Origin: Candidatus Heimdallarchaeota archaeon
GTDB lineage: Archaea > Asgardarchaeota > Heimdallarchaeia > Heimdallarchaeales > Kariarchaeaceae
Length of the DNA: 11,046 bases
NCBI GenBank assembly: GCA_027016475.1
Contig: JALUTL010000248.1
Span: 1-11,046 of the forward strand
Reading direction: 5' to 3'
This document shows, in pieces, positions 1-8,494 of this stretch (positions are counted from its first letter, which is position 1; each line of letters begins with the position of its first letter). Below the pieces are notes generated by a model. It was not told where the DNA came from. It worked only from the letters and a program-made list of their open reading frames with translations, and made no database searches. The translations under genes were made by a program, and so were the position numbers.

Positions 1-1
1 T

Positions 2-3000
2 AAGGTCATGGTTCATGGATTCAAAACACAAACCGTAATTGAAGTAGAAAAAACCGGAATGGAAAATGTTGCTATGCAACTCAATGTGTCGGTAACTAAC
101 TTGGAAAGTTCATCAAACCCTGTGGGAATCGTTAAAATCTATTCCATACAAGAAATAGAAAATCTAGGCGCTGCTTCAAACGGTACTGCAATCTCCTATA
201 AACAGCCACGGATCCAATGGACACAGCAAGAAAATACAACCGTTTCTGGATTTCAAATTCCTGTTTCCGCAGTAACTTCTGCCGGATATTTGGAATGGGT
301 GCTTTATGAAAACGATAATCCAATCATTGTAGGACAAATCAATCGTGAGGAGGCAAATCAGATGGTTGCAAAAAGTGCCTCACTTTGGCTTATTTTTGGA
401 TCGCTTCAGACAGTTGGAAATGTTTATACACAGGATACTTACCTATTGAAGCAGGGATACACATATTCCTTGAGGCTGAACGAAGGAAATAACGCAGCGG
501 AAAATTCATTGACTGTGCCATTGGCCTCTACAGGCCCCATAACCATAAACAACGAGTCGGATCTCTCTTTTGGATATTTTGCCTTCACATTGATTTCCGC
601 TGATGTGGAGCATATCCAATCAAGTGGGATATCATCTTTTTCATATGTTTGGTATCCTTCAAAAATCGGAACAGTTTGGGTTATGGCATATTATGAAGGA
701 TATAGTCCATACTTCCTCCCTTCCATCGACATAGCCAAAACAGAAATCCAATCCTACCATGAATTCACAATTGATTTTCCGAGTGTTAGTGGAATGTATG
801 GAACAGAAATTACTCTATCAGCTTCCTTTTTCAACGGAAGCTTACCTCTCGAAGGAATTCCTGTTGAATTTTACAAAAAAGCCTCGGAATCTTGGGTTAA
901 TATTGGTACAGCCACAACTGATGCAGGTGGTATTGCCTCTTCTTTGTATCAAGCAATGGATACCGTTGGAACTTACGAAATAAAAGTTTCTGGCAGTTAT
1001 CAAGGAATTTACATGTTCGAATACTCAAAGATGAACATAACTGAACCCTTCGGACAGATTTTAGTTGATCCTGTGACAGCTTACTACAATTCTGGACCAA
1101 TCAACGGATCAACCTACATAAAAATATCTGGATCTTTGCAAAATACCGGGGGCGATCCACTCTCTTCAGAAAGCATTACATTATTCCGGTATGATGGAGT
1201 GCAGATAAACCAAACCACAACAGATCAATTGGGCAAATTTACGTTTGTTTTTCTGCACAATGGAAGTGTAGGGTCGTACCCGGCCTATGTTTATTTGGAG
1301 CATAATTCATCCATCTACACTACGCCAATAAAAGACGTTGATATCGTCATCAGCAAAGGATATTTGGATTTTTACACGAACCAACTCCCAGATTACGAAT
1401 ATATCAATGAAACAATAAGTGCGTCTGGCATTTTGGAGACAACTTCCGGACATCCAGTGGATGCCTCGGTTCGTTTGGAATACTATAATAGTACATCCTC
1501 TTCATGGATACCAATCAATGAACAAACAACTCAAGGTGGAAACTACACATTTGAATTTGATAACCCCGGAGTGGGAGGCAAGCAATATGCTCTTGCTTTT
1601 GATGGGAATCAATTGTATAATTCACTGCGTGAAGAATTCATCATAAACATTAACCAAAGTAAAGGATTTATCCTTCGGGAAGGTGTTATCAACCAAACTG
1701 GACAGCAAGTGCCTCTTGGCACCAAAGAGGATCCAATTATCGTCTATTACAACCACGGTGGAAACTTCTCTGTTCTTCTGTCTGATGAACTTAACAATCC
1801 AATCTCTAACGGTTTAGTCAAATGGGAGTTTATTTATGGAACTACTCCAACAGTGGTGACGCTGGAAAGTGTTTATACAAACCAAGACGGCTATGCAATA
1901 TTCAATTGGATTGTTCCCTCCGAATATCACGAATACATCGTGACAAGCCAATTAAGTAATAGCTTAATGTCTGTAACAGTAAAAGCAAGCAATGAAAATT
2001 TTACATTTGCAGAGCGGAAATTGTATTTCAGATATGTTGGTCTTCCGTTGGCCATCACCCTAACAACAGGAACTACATATTCATATAGCCTACAGCATCA
2101 ACTCCAATTCAGCGTCTATGACACAAAAGGAATGCCTGTGGACGACGGCCATTCATTCCGTCTGACATTTTTGGGGAAACTCTATAACGCCACTAGCTCT
2201 GGTGGAATTGTCGTTTTTCCTGTTAAAATGGTTCAAACTGGAGTATTGGAAATGTCAATTGAAAACCTTCCACAAATTCCCCAACTTGGGCTGTACTATC
2301 AAAAGACAACAAAGACAATATCTATCACTGTAGCACCAACCGAAGTAATTGTTTCAACAGATACCTATAGCGGCTATCAAGGAGAAACTATCAAAATTTC
2401 TGCACAGATGAGGAATTTGCAGAATGAAGTGCTTCCAAATGTTTCTGTTGAGCTGTGGTATTTTGACACCAAATGGATCAAGGTCAACACATCAGACTTG
2501 ACCTCAAATCAAACAGGTTTTGTTGCCTATGATCTTTATCTTTCCATGCCCACAACAAAGACATACACCTTTGAATGGAGAACCGTGGAAGATTCCAAGT
2601 ATCTCGCCAAATCTGTCCAATTCTCTATAACCATTGTCAAAATTTTGACTCAACTGGATTTAGAAACACCAATTTCTTACCATTTCAGCGAAGAAACTTC
2701 ATTCAATGCAACGCTGAAAACCAAATTGGGCTCTGCAATCTCAAACTACCCTGTAACATTCACTATGGGCGGATATAAATGGAGCGAAGTGTCAGACCAA
2801 AATGGACGCATAACTTCGGTTCTCCCTGTTGGACTTATGCCTGGTGTTTATACTCTCAATGCATCCTTTGACGGTGATTTAACCTATAATGGGTCTTGGA
2901 CTTCAACTTCAATTGAAGTAAAGGGTGTTTCAACTTCTGTTATATTTACAGTTGAGCCAACCAAGGCCATTTATGGCGAAACCCTTAATTTCACCGTAAA

Positions 3001-6000
3001 GCTTTCAGATGAATTTGGCAGAGCCTTGGATGGATACCAATTGCAGATTACAGTTGCTGGGCAGACCTATTCTGGCATTACCGATGCAAATGGCAAATAC
3101 CATTTCAGTTCTCTCTTTTTGGTTGACATCTCAACTGCGGTGATTGAAATCCAGTTCAATTCTGTTTCTGGTTATGAGAGCTCAAACACCTCTCTGTCCA
3201 TTCCAGTCATCAAACATTCATTAAACGGAAGTCTTTCTACATCAACTCTGGTATATTCTGACAAGGGAAACATCTTTGTTTTCGTTAATTCATCAAATGA
3301 TCCGTTTGTGGCAGGCGCTTTTGTGGTCGTCGAAATAATTGAAGGTGCTGAAACAATATTTGTTGGCCAAGGATACACAAACGAAACAGGATATCTCGTC
3401 TTGGAGCACGCTTTTTACCAACCTGCTGGAACTCTTGTAAGCATACAGGCAACTCTTTCCCATCAATACTATTATGGAAAGACTTTGCTGAAAAGCTTTC
3501 AAATAAACAGAGAAACGTTGACTGTCGAATTCCAAAGCGGAACATTGATCTATTATGTCAATGGCACTGTTGGAATAACGGCCAAAGATAACGACAACAA
3601 TGTAATTCAAGGATTAAAGGTAACCATCAGCTACAATGATGGACTTACCAATATCATTATCGGTGAAGGAACTACCGATGCAAACGGCATCTATCAAACT
3701 TCCTTTATTCCCTATTCTATTGGAAATTATAGCATCTTCTTTTCGGTGACTGATCAAAATGGGAACTACAAACAATTCAGCGGTATAGCAAAAGTAGTGG
3801 TTCAATCTCTTTCAAGTTCGTTTTCTGGAAAATTGACCTTGACTGGTGCGTTTGACCCAGCTTTCTTGGTTAGTGTAACTCCGGAACTCCAAACCGTCCC
3901 TGGCTATGAAACCAATGTGACTTTATTGTTCTGGAACAGTGGAAAGTGGGACGTTGTCGGTTCGGGAATCACAACCAATGGGGAAGTAGTCTTCAACTTG
4001 TCTCCAGTGGCCATATTGGGAAGGGATTCCATTCAATTGAAAGTAATCTCGTCTTCAGCTCATACCGTGGCTACAGACTACAGCATGCTAGTTGAATTCA
4101 CTCAGTTGAACTTGACTGCTTCGAATGAAACCATTGAACTGTTTGACATACTGTTTCCTTCAATTAATGTTTCTGTAGCAGAAGAACAGGTATACCCCGA
4201 CTACTACTTTGTCAATATCTATGTAGTGGTTGAAGGAAATTCTGCATTGTGGGGTTCTGTTCTCATTGTTGGAGACCTGTATATTCAGATAATTGACAAT
4301 TTGTTCGTAGATCAATTTGGTAACAGAGCTTCTACATTACAGGATATTGTTAATATGAGTGGCAACTACTCCCTTCCAGAAAATGTAGACTTGATTTCAT
4401 TGCAAAGTGCGGGGTTTGCTCCATTTGCACTAAATGCGACTTTTAACTCTGGTGTCTATGACATGATAGTCGAAGTGCCGATGCAGGGATGGATAAGCCC
4501 TACATCAATATCCGCCAAATTGACGGTCGAAAAAGAAAAATTGGTTATTTCAGGCACCAAGCTGAACCTGAAGCAAGGTGAAACACAAACCATCCAAATT
4601 GGCATTTCTGACAATGATGGAACTGCTGTGACTGGAGTCATAGTAGAATTGCAGGTATTTATGGCTGATGAATGGCAAACATTTGCCACAGGGACTTCAA
4701 GAATTGGTGTTGTGTCATTCACTGTCACTCCGGATTTGCCTTTCGGCACTTTCCCGATGAGATATGTGGCCTCAAATCAATCGATCTACCAATACCTTGC
4801 ACTTGAAACTTCTTTGACTATTTCACAAGCATCAACATTGGCTATGATCTCATTGCCATATTTCACAGTAGTATACTCTGATGGTGTGAATCTCACTTTC
4901 CTCCTGACTGAGAATGGTAAAGGGCAGCCTATTGCAGATGCCATGATCAACTTGACAGTATATGACAAGAATGGTCTTTACATAAGTTATGAAGGTGCAA
5001 CAAATGAAACTGGATATGTCCGTTTTGTGAATGTCCTCGATACTTTGGTTCCGGGACAAACCTATACAATGAAGGTGAATTTTGGTGGATCTGAGCTGTT
5101 TTCTCCAAGCTCTGTTGTTATACAAATTACCGATGTGAAAAAGGAGGACGCACGTATACAATTGAATGAAGATCTTACTGTAGACCATGGCCCTGGACAA
5201 AACCAAACCATTTCTGTCATTGTAACTGAAGACGACGGAATCGTGACTCGAGGCATTATCCATTGGATCGTTTTCTACAAGAATGATTTTGGGATATGGA
5301 CTCCGTTGTCAGGGTATGAAGGATTCATTGAGATTACTACCTCAGATCCAATCAACTTCGCATTCAGATTGAGTGGAAAGCACAAAATTATCATTGAGTA
5401 TGTGGATAATGATATCTACTATAAACCAGTATCCAAAGTGGAATTCGAATTTGGATGGACACCTTCAAGCGTCACTGCTGAGACAACAGAATTTCATATG
5501 AATTTCAAGTACAACACTTCAGTCACACTGCAAATGCGCTTTAATGTTGGAAGCTTCCCCCTCAGAAATACAAATGTCACACTTCAAACCCACCTTGGCA
5601 ATTTCACTGCCAGAACCGACTACAGCGGTTTTGCGTCATTCACCCTCCCATCTCTGAATGCACGAAATTATTCATTTACGGTATATGTAGCCGAGAACAC
5701 TGGTATTCTTCAAACTGCCATTCCTATAAAACTAACCATCTCTCCAATAGAAATTCCATTGTCTGGGTATGCAGATGATATTTATTGGAATGATCTCTTC
5801 GAATTGCAGGTTTCCGATCTTCTTCAAGAAGAGGCAAGATACAATGCGACATTCAAAATTGATGGAAAGGTGTTCTATGAAATGAAAAATGTCGATTATG
5901 CCGAGCTTACATCTCCATTCCTATTGCCTGTTGATGGTGTCGGCAACATCATTGTTTCGGTGACTCGATATCACCCGAGTGCATTGCCTGCAGGCTTTAC

Positions 6001-6433
6001 GGTGGCATTTACTTTATTCCCAGTACCTGTTGACGTGTCAATTCAATATGAACTTGGCAATGATACATTATTGCTTGCCATTGTATTGACAGATGCAAGA
6101 ACTAACCAATTGCTTCACCTCCCATATGAATTGACTTTGATCAACGGGTCACAGTCGGACTCATTTACCACGCAGTATTCTGAGCTGTTTATCCCCATCT
6201 CGTCAAAGAACGTAAATATCACAGTCATTGTGATTCTTGAAGGTAGCCATGTAGGATATGCTTCACAAACCATAACACATGAAATTTCCAACGCAGTTCC
6301 CCCCAACAATGAAGGATTCTCTATGCAAGCCGTTCTTGGTCAAATTCCTGAAGATACCATCGTTATTGGTGTGCTTATTGTTGGAAGCAGTGTCATTTCA
6401 GCAGTCAAAAGGCTACGAAAGAAAAGATCGTAG
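2..6433 (+). CDS. Giant cell-surface protein of tandem Ig-like modules, C-terminal membrane anchor (5' partial)
   Basis: Seen: an open frame of 2,141 residues from its first ATG (8), open to the window edge and with no RBS before that ATG, so the N-terminus and any signal peptide probably lie upstream. From about residue 245 the protein is a chain of beta-rich modules. Each carries a turn such as T-D-A-N-G or T-N-E-T-G followed by a hydrophobic strand, near residues 303, 404, 507, 623, 732, 831, 929, 1023, 1122, 1221, 1320, 1562, 1663 and 1869. About fifty NxS/T sequons and no cysteine are visible. Residues 2117-2133 form one membrane helix followed by the basic tail KRLRKKRS. Known: such modules resemble bacterial Ig-like (invasin/adhesin or MG2-type) folds on surface proteins. 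Inferred: an extracellular, probably glycosylated stalk or adhesin anchored in the membrane with its tail inside. Ligand unknown. Residues ~1371-1508 break the repeat. Confidence 0.85.
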   Translation, partial: KVMVHGFKTQTVIEVEKTGMENVAMQLNVSVTNLESSSNPVGIVKIYSIQEIENLGAASNGTAISYKQPRIQWTQQENTTVSGFQIPVSAVTSAGYLEWVLYENDNPIIVGQINREEANQMVAKSASLWLIFGSLQTVGNVYTQDTYLLKQGYTYSLRLNEGNNAAENSLTVPLASTGPITINNESDLSFGYFAFTLISADVEHIQSSGISSFSYVWYPSKIGTVWVMAYYEGYSPYFLPSIDIAKTEIQSYHEFTIDFPSVSGMYGTEITLSASFFNGSLPLEGIPVEFYKKASESWVNIGTATTDAGGIASSLYQAMDTVGTYEIKVSGSYQGIYMFEYSKMNITEPFGQILVDPVTAYYNSGPINGSTYIKISGSLQNTGGDPLSSESITLFRYDGVQINQTTTDQLGKFTFVFLHNGSVGSYPAYVYLEHNSSIYTTPIKDVDIVISKGYLDFYTNQLPDYEYINETISASGILETTSGHPVDASVRLEYYNSTSSSWIPINEQTTQGGNYTFEFDNPGVGGKQYALAFDGNQLYNSLREEFIININQSKGFILREGVINQTGQQVPLGTKEDPIIVYYNHGGNFSVLLSDELNNPISNGLVKWEFIYGTTPTVVTLESVYTNQDGYAIFNWIVPSEYHEYIVTSQLSNSLMSVTVKASNENFTFAERKLYFRYVGLPLAITLTTGTTYSYSLQHQLQFSVYDTKGMPVDDGHSFRLTFLGKLYNATSSGGIVVFPVKMVQTGVLEMSIENLPQIPQLGLYYQKTTKTISITVAPTEVIVSTDTYSGYQGETIKISAQMRNLQNEVLPNVSVELWYFDTKWIKVNTSDLTSNQTGFVAYDLYLSMPTTKTYTFEWRTVEDSKYLAKSVQFSITIVKILTQLDLETPISYHFSEETSFNATLKTKLGSAISNYPVTFTMGGYKWSEVSDQNGRITSVLPVGLMPGVYTLNASFDGDLTYNGSWTSTSIEVKGVSTSVIFTVEPTKAIYGETLNFTVKLSDEFGRALDGYQLQITVAGQTYSGITDANGKYHFSSLFLVDISTAVIEIQFNSVSGYESSNTSLSIPVIKHSLNGSLSTSTLVYSDKGNIFVFVNSSNDPFVAGAFVVVEIIEGAETIFVGQGYTNETGYLVLEHAFYQPAGTLVSIQATLSHQYYYGKTLLKSFQINRETLTVEFQSGTLIYYVNGTVGITAKDNDNNVIQGLKVTISYNDGLTNIIIGEGTTDANGIYQTSFIPYSIGNYSIFFSVTDQNGNYKQFSGIAKVVVQSLSSSFSGKLTLTGAFDPAFLVSVTPELQTVPGYETNVTLLFWNSGKWDVVGSGITTNGEVVFNLSPVAILGRDSIQLKVISSSAHTVATDYSMLVEFTQLNLTASNETIELFDILFPSINVSVAEEQVYPDYYFVNIYVVVEGNSALWGSVLIVGDLYIQIIDNLFVDQFGNRASTLQDIVNMSGNYSLPENVDLISLQSAGFAPFALNATFNSGVYDMIVEVPMQGWISPTSISAKLTVEKEKLVISGTKLNLKQGETQTIQIGISDNDGTAVTGVIVELQVFMADEWQTFATGTSRIGVVSFTVTPDLPFGTFPMRYVASNQSIYQYLALETSLTISQASTLAMISLPYFTVVYSDGVNLTFLLTENGKGQPIADAMINLTVYDKNGLYISYEGATNETGYVRFVNVLDTLVPGQTYTMKVNFGGSELFSPSSVVIQITDVKKEDARIQLNEDLTVDHGPGQNQTISVIVTEDDGIVTRGIIHWIVFYKNDFGIWTPLSGYEGFIEITTSDPINFAFRLSGKHKIIIEYVDNDIYYKPVSKVEFEFGWTPSSVTAETTEFHMNFKYNTSVTLQMRFNVGSFPLRNTNVTLQTHLGNFTARTDYSGFASFTLPSLNARNYSFTVYVAENTGILQTAIPIKLTISPIEIPLSGYADDIYWNDLFELQVSDLLQEEARYNATFKIDGKVFYEMKNVDYAELTSPFLLPVDGVGNIIVSVTRYHPSALPAGFTVAFTLFPVPVDVSIQYELGNDTLLLAIVLTDARTNQLLHLPYELTLINGSQSDSFTTQYSELFIPISSKNVNITVIVILEGSHVGYASQTITHEISNAVPPNNEGFSMQAVLGQIPEDTIVIGVLIVGSSVISAVKRLRKKRS
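3074..4000 (+). repeat. Protein-level tandem repeat, exact 99-residue period
   Basis: Within the giant surface protein, the equivalent glycine before the TDANG-like turn falls at residues 1023, 1122, 1221 and 1320, three successive spacings of exactly 99 residues (297 bases). Neighbouring modules are spaced 94-116 residues apart. DNA identity between modules is low overall. Around the turn, however, the first and third copies share the 12-mer taccgatgcaaa (near 3078 and 3672). This fits old duplications with later divergence rather than a recent tandem expansion. Confidence 0.6.
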
Positions 6434-6470
6434 ATTTTCTAGACATCTCTATAGTGAAAAATGGATTGAC

Positions 6471-6478
6471 TAAAATAT
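6471..6478 (+). promoter_or_regulatory. Possible archaeal TATA box for the 184-residue protein gene
   Basis: The octamer taaaatat lies in the 79-base gap after the giant gene. Counting about 25 bases from its centre puts transcription start near 6500, which would leave a leader of about a dozen bases containing only the Shine-Dalgarno-like gaggt. Read by eye; AT-rich spacers give such matches by chance. Confidence 0.3.
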
Positions 6479-6499
6479 CTGTTCCGAGTAACACGAATC

Positions 6500-6504
6500 G
6501 AGGT
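6500..6504 (+). promoter_or_regulatory. Ribosome binding site (GAGGT) fixing the start at 6513
   Basis: GAGGT lies 8 bases before the ATG at 6513, matching the 3' end of archaeal 16S rRNA at normal spacing. It supports this ATG as the start. Among the plus-strand genes whose starts are visible here, it is the only one with a Shine-Dalgarno-like site at normal distance upstream of its assigned start. Confidence 0.5.
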
Positions 6505-6512
6505 ACGAAGGA

Positions 6513-7067
6513 ATGAGTTCTGATATCAGCAAATTCATCATGAAAAACTTGGCTTCCTCCATGGTGAACGATTTGGTTGGGCCAAAAGGAAATGCACAGG
6601 GAATAAGCAATGTGGTAAACCAAGGTATGTCTAAATCATTTGGTGAGGATTGGGGCATTCTTCCAGTAACCGGGCCCAAAATGATGGCCTTGGTATTCAT
6701 TCTCAACAGCGTGTTGGCTTCTCAGGGAATTACCCCAAAAACCATTGCAGAGGTTGCTTCAAGAAAAGCTCAAGAAATGAACTTGAATGAACATGTCATT
6801 TCATTCTTGGACAAAGTCAAAATTTCAAACACTCTTTCTAAAGAAGATCTCAAGGCTTCAGCCTCTGCATTTGGCGAACAAGCAAAAGACCAAGTCAAAG
6901 GTTTGGTGGATCTTATTGACACTGAAGGAATATGGTCAAAAGTTTCTTCAGTGGGAGAATCCGTTGGAGAAATTGGAGAAAAAGGATTCCATGGTGCCAA
7001 GTCTCTTGGAAAGTCAATCAAAAAGGGGATTTTTGGCAAAAAGGATGAAGATGTCCCTGAAACTTAA
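6513..7067 (+). CDS. Hypothetical protein with amphipathic Gly/Lys-rich C-terminal tail
   Basis: I do not recognise this 184-residue protein. It reads as a real gene: ATG with GAGGT 8 bases upstream, TAA stop, and helix-rich composition. Residues ~1-50 are polar and Gly/Asn-containing. Residues ~56-72 (start MMALVFILNSV) are the only strongly hydrophobic run, too short and interrupted to be a certain membrane helix. Residues ~75-140 look like charged amphipathic helices. Residues ~145-177 alternate Gly, Ser and Lys with hydrophobics (for example GAKSLGKSIKKGIFGKK), then end in the acidic DEDVPET. It has no cysteine and no signal peptide. Inferred: a cytoplasmic protein that could lie on the membrane surface through its cationic tail. 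It sits 79 bases after the surface-protein gene and 41 before the transporter, on the same strand, but each appears to have its own promoter, so a shared function is not shown. Confidence 0.75.
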   Translation: MSSDISKFIMKNLASSMVNDLVGPKGNAQGISNVVNQGMSKSFGEDWGILPVTGPKMMALVFILNSVLASQGITPKTIAEVASRKAQEMNLNEHVISFLDKVKISNTLSKEDLKASASAFGEQAKDQVKGLVDLIDTEGIWSKVSSVGESVGEIGEKGFHGAKSLGKSIKKGIFGKKDEDVPET

Positions 7068-7082
7068 CGGACACCACATTAA

Positions 7083-7090
7083 TATTTAAA
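7083..7090 (+). promoter_or_regulatory. Probable TATA box for the MFS transporter gene, leaderless type
   Basis: The sequence tatttaaa is a good archaeal TATA match. Its centre is 22-23 bases before the TTG at 7109 and about 28 before the GTG at 7115, so transcription should begin at or within a few bases of the start codon. No Shine-Dalgarno motif lies at normal distance (the nearest purine run, aaagga at 7088-7093, is 15 bases away). Together these suggest a leaderless mRNA. Confidence 0.45.
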
Positions 7091-7108
7091 GGATAGAAAA
7101 GCAAAACC

Positions 7109-7621
7109 TTGCAAGTGAGCTATTCAAATCCAAATGTCCGTGCAATTTTAGGAGCAAGCATCTTCAATTCATTTTCATTCAGCGTTCTATGGTTCGGAAC
7201 AACATGGTTGGTCTATGCCATTAATGGTTCTAACTCCGATTTGGGCTTTATTCTCGGGATCAGTTCCATTTTGGGAAACATTGCCTCACTGACCTCCTCG
7301 AAACTGACTGATTGGATTCGTAAGGATATCGTCATATTTACTTGCATCTTTACGTCACTAATTGGGATGTTGCTACTAGTTGCAGCAGACTCATTGATGG
7401 ATATTTTCTTGGGTCAAATCTTTATCTCCATTGGATATGGTGGAATCAGTCCGGCAATGAATGCACTATTTTCTGACTCCGTCAATACAGATGACAGAAC
7501 AAGAATATTTGGAACACATTTTCTGCTAAGTGAAACCTCCAGCGCTATGGGTGGTGTATTGGGATACTTTTTCTTCAAAAACATGGACGCTACTGTGTCA
7601 ATTCACTTGACAAAACTTTGA
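7109..7621 (+). CDS. MFS transporter, N-terminal half (TM1-TM5), frame broken
   Basis: This 170-residue frame is the first half of a major facilitator superfamily transporter. Hydrophobic segments lie near residues 12-38 (TM1), 45-65 (TM2), 74-94 (TM3), 98-122 (TM4) and 138-156 (TM5). The TM2-TM3 loop KLTDWIRKD is a degenerate MFS motif A. The start is TTG at 7109 (alternative GTG at 7115); an in-frame TAG at 7094 limits upstream extension. The frame ends at TGA 7619-7621, overlapping the next frame by TTGA, which then supplies TM6-TM12. Together they give 418 codons, the usual size for a 12-helix MFS protein. Adding one A to the A4 run at 7612-7615 joins them as SIHLTKTLIQNFIEVAFF. A one-base loss, either real or a sequencing/assembly error, is therefore the simplest reading. 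The substrate cannot be told. Confidence 0.75.
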   Translation: MQVSYSNPNVRAILGASIFNSFSFSVLWFGTTWLVYAINGSNSDLGFILGISSILGNIASLTSSKLTDWIRKDIVIFTCIFTSLIGMLLLVAADSLMDIFLGQIFISIGYGGISPAMNALFSDSVNTDDRTRIFGTHFLLSETSSAMGGVLGYFFFKNMDATVSIHLTKL

Positions 7622-8364
7622 TCCAGAACTTTATTGAGGTGGCATTTTTTGCATCATCCATTGCTTCAATCATCCTGTTGATTTTTCTGAGGGATCGGCA
7701 TGCATTGAGTGAACAGGATGAACGTAGCAGAAAAATCTCTTCCATTACTCCTTCTCCAGAGGTTTCCAAGTTTGTAATCCTCCTTTCCTTGGTAAGTGCT
7801 GTTGTGATAGGGTTTGGAGCAGGCTTTACCATTCCCTATCTGCCTCGCTTTTTCTTTGACATTTATTTTATTGATCTTTCAAGTCTTTCCTTACTTTTGG
7901 CATTCATGTCAGTGTTTACAGCCATATGGGGCAAGGTTATTTCCAATTTGGCTGATCGATACGGCCAAATTGAACTGATTGTTGTCAACCAATTGGTTTC
8001 AGTTACTCTTCTATTTGTTCTATCGACCTATCCTCCAGTCTTTCTTGCATTTTCAACATTGGTTATCCGCAATGCCGTGATGAATGGCGTCGGCCCAATC
8101 GCTAATGCTGTTTTGATGGAATATACCCCTCGGATTCAAAGGGCAAAAATAACTGCTCTCAATCAGGTTTCTTGGCAGGTCTCATTTTCGATAGGAAATA
8201 TAATTGGAGGTATAGTTGTTGATTCCATTGGCTTTCGGATACCCATAATTACCACTGCCTCCCTTTATCTCATTTCAACCATTCTTTATTGGCAGATCAG
8301 AAGGGTAATTGAAAATCACAGACGGCACAGAGTCAATATGACTTCTGCTTCCCTTAGCCCATAA
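7618..8364 (+). CDS. MFS transporter, C-terminal half (TM6-TM12), frame broken
   Basis: This frame is open from 7534 and has 248 codons from the TTG at 7618. It continues the MFS transporter. TM6 is FIEVAFFASSIASIILLIF; after a charged central loop (RDRHALSEQDERSRK) come TM7-TM12, ending in a basic cytosolic tail. The TM8-TM9 loop contains SNLADRYGQI, a clear copy of MFS motif A in the second half, as expected from the family's internal duplication. The TTG at 7618 overlaps the previous stop and has no ribosome site, so I do not think it is a true start. The piece belongs to a single protein interrupted by a -1 shift. Translational coupling of two half-transporters is possible but rare. No specific drug, sugar or metabolite subfamily motif is recognisable. 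Confidence 0.75.
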   Translation: MIQNFIEVAFFASSIASIILLIFLRDRHALSEQDERSRKISSITPSPEVSKFVILLSLVSAVVIGFGAGFTIPYLPRFFFDIYFIDLSSLSLLLAFMSVFTAIWGKVISNLADRYGQIELIVVNQLVSVTLLFVLSTYPPVFLAFSTLVIRNAVMNGVGPIANAVLMEYTPRIQRAKITALNQVSWQVSFSIGNIIGGIVVDSIGFRIPIITTASLYLISTILYWQIRRVIENHRRHRVNMTSASLSP

Positions 8365-8466
8365 GATATACATTGGACATTTTAACGAACATTATTACAA
8401 TAAAAAGTAAATTAATTTGCGAAATTAGTACAATAGAACACATGTTACTTGAAACTATCAAACTTG

Positions 8467-8474
8467 TTAAATAT
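8467..8474 (+). promoter_or_regulatory. Probable TATA box for the small membrane protein gene, leaderless type
   Basis: The sequence ttaaatat lies in the very AT-rich 130-base spacer after the transporter (8365-8494). Its centre is about 25 bases before the GTG at 8495, the distance expected between an archaeal TATA box and transcription start. The message would then begin at the start codon. No ribosome binding site precedes the GTG, which agrees with a leaderless transcript. I see nothing else in this spacer. Confidence 0.45.
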
Positions 8475-8494
8475 TCGGACACCCTAATTTTCTT

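Noticed and set aside
345..364. GTGAGGAGG followed 8 bases later by an in-frame ATG (362) inside the giant protein, giving a possible internal start at residue 119 with a slightly hydrophobic N-terminus.
   Set aside because: Residues 1-118 read as ordinary beta-rich coding sequence continuous with the rest, the purine run simply encodes R-E-E-A, and the hydrophobic stretch after the ATG is too short for a good signal peptide.
3285..3610. Overlapping minus-strand frames of 86 and 105 codons inside the giant gene.
   Set aside because: They are antisense to a clearly coding repeat module and have no recognisable domains or start signals.
7611..7621. Programmed -1 frameshift site at the transporter break.
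   Set aside because: Zero-frame codons ACA AAA CTT TGA do not form a canonical slippery heptamer, and no obvious downstream stem was seen.
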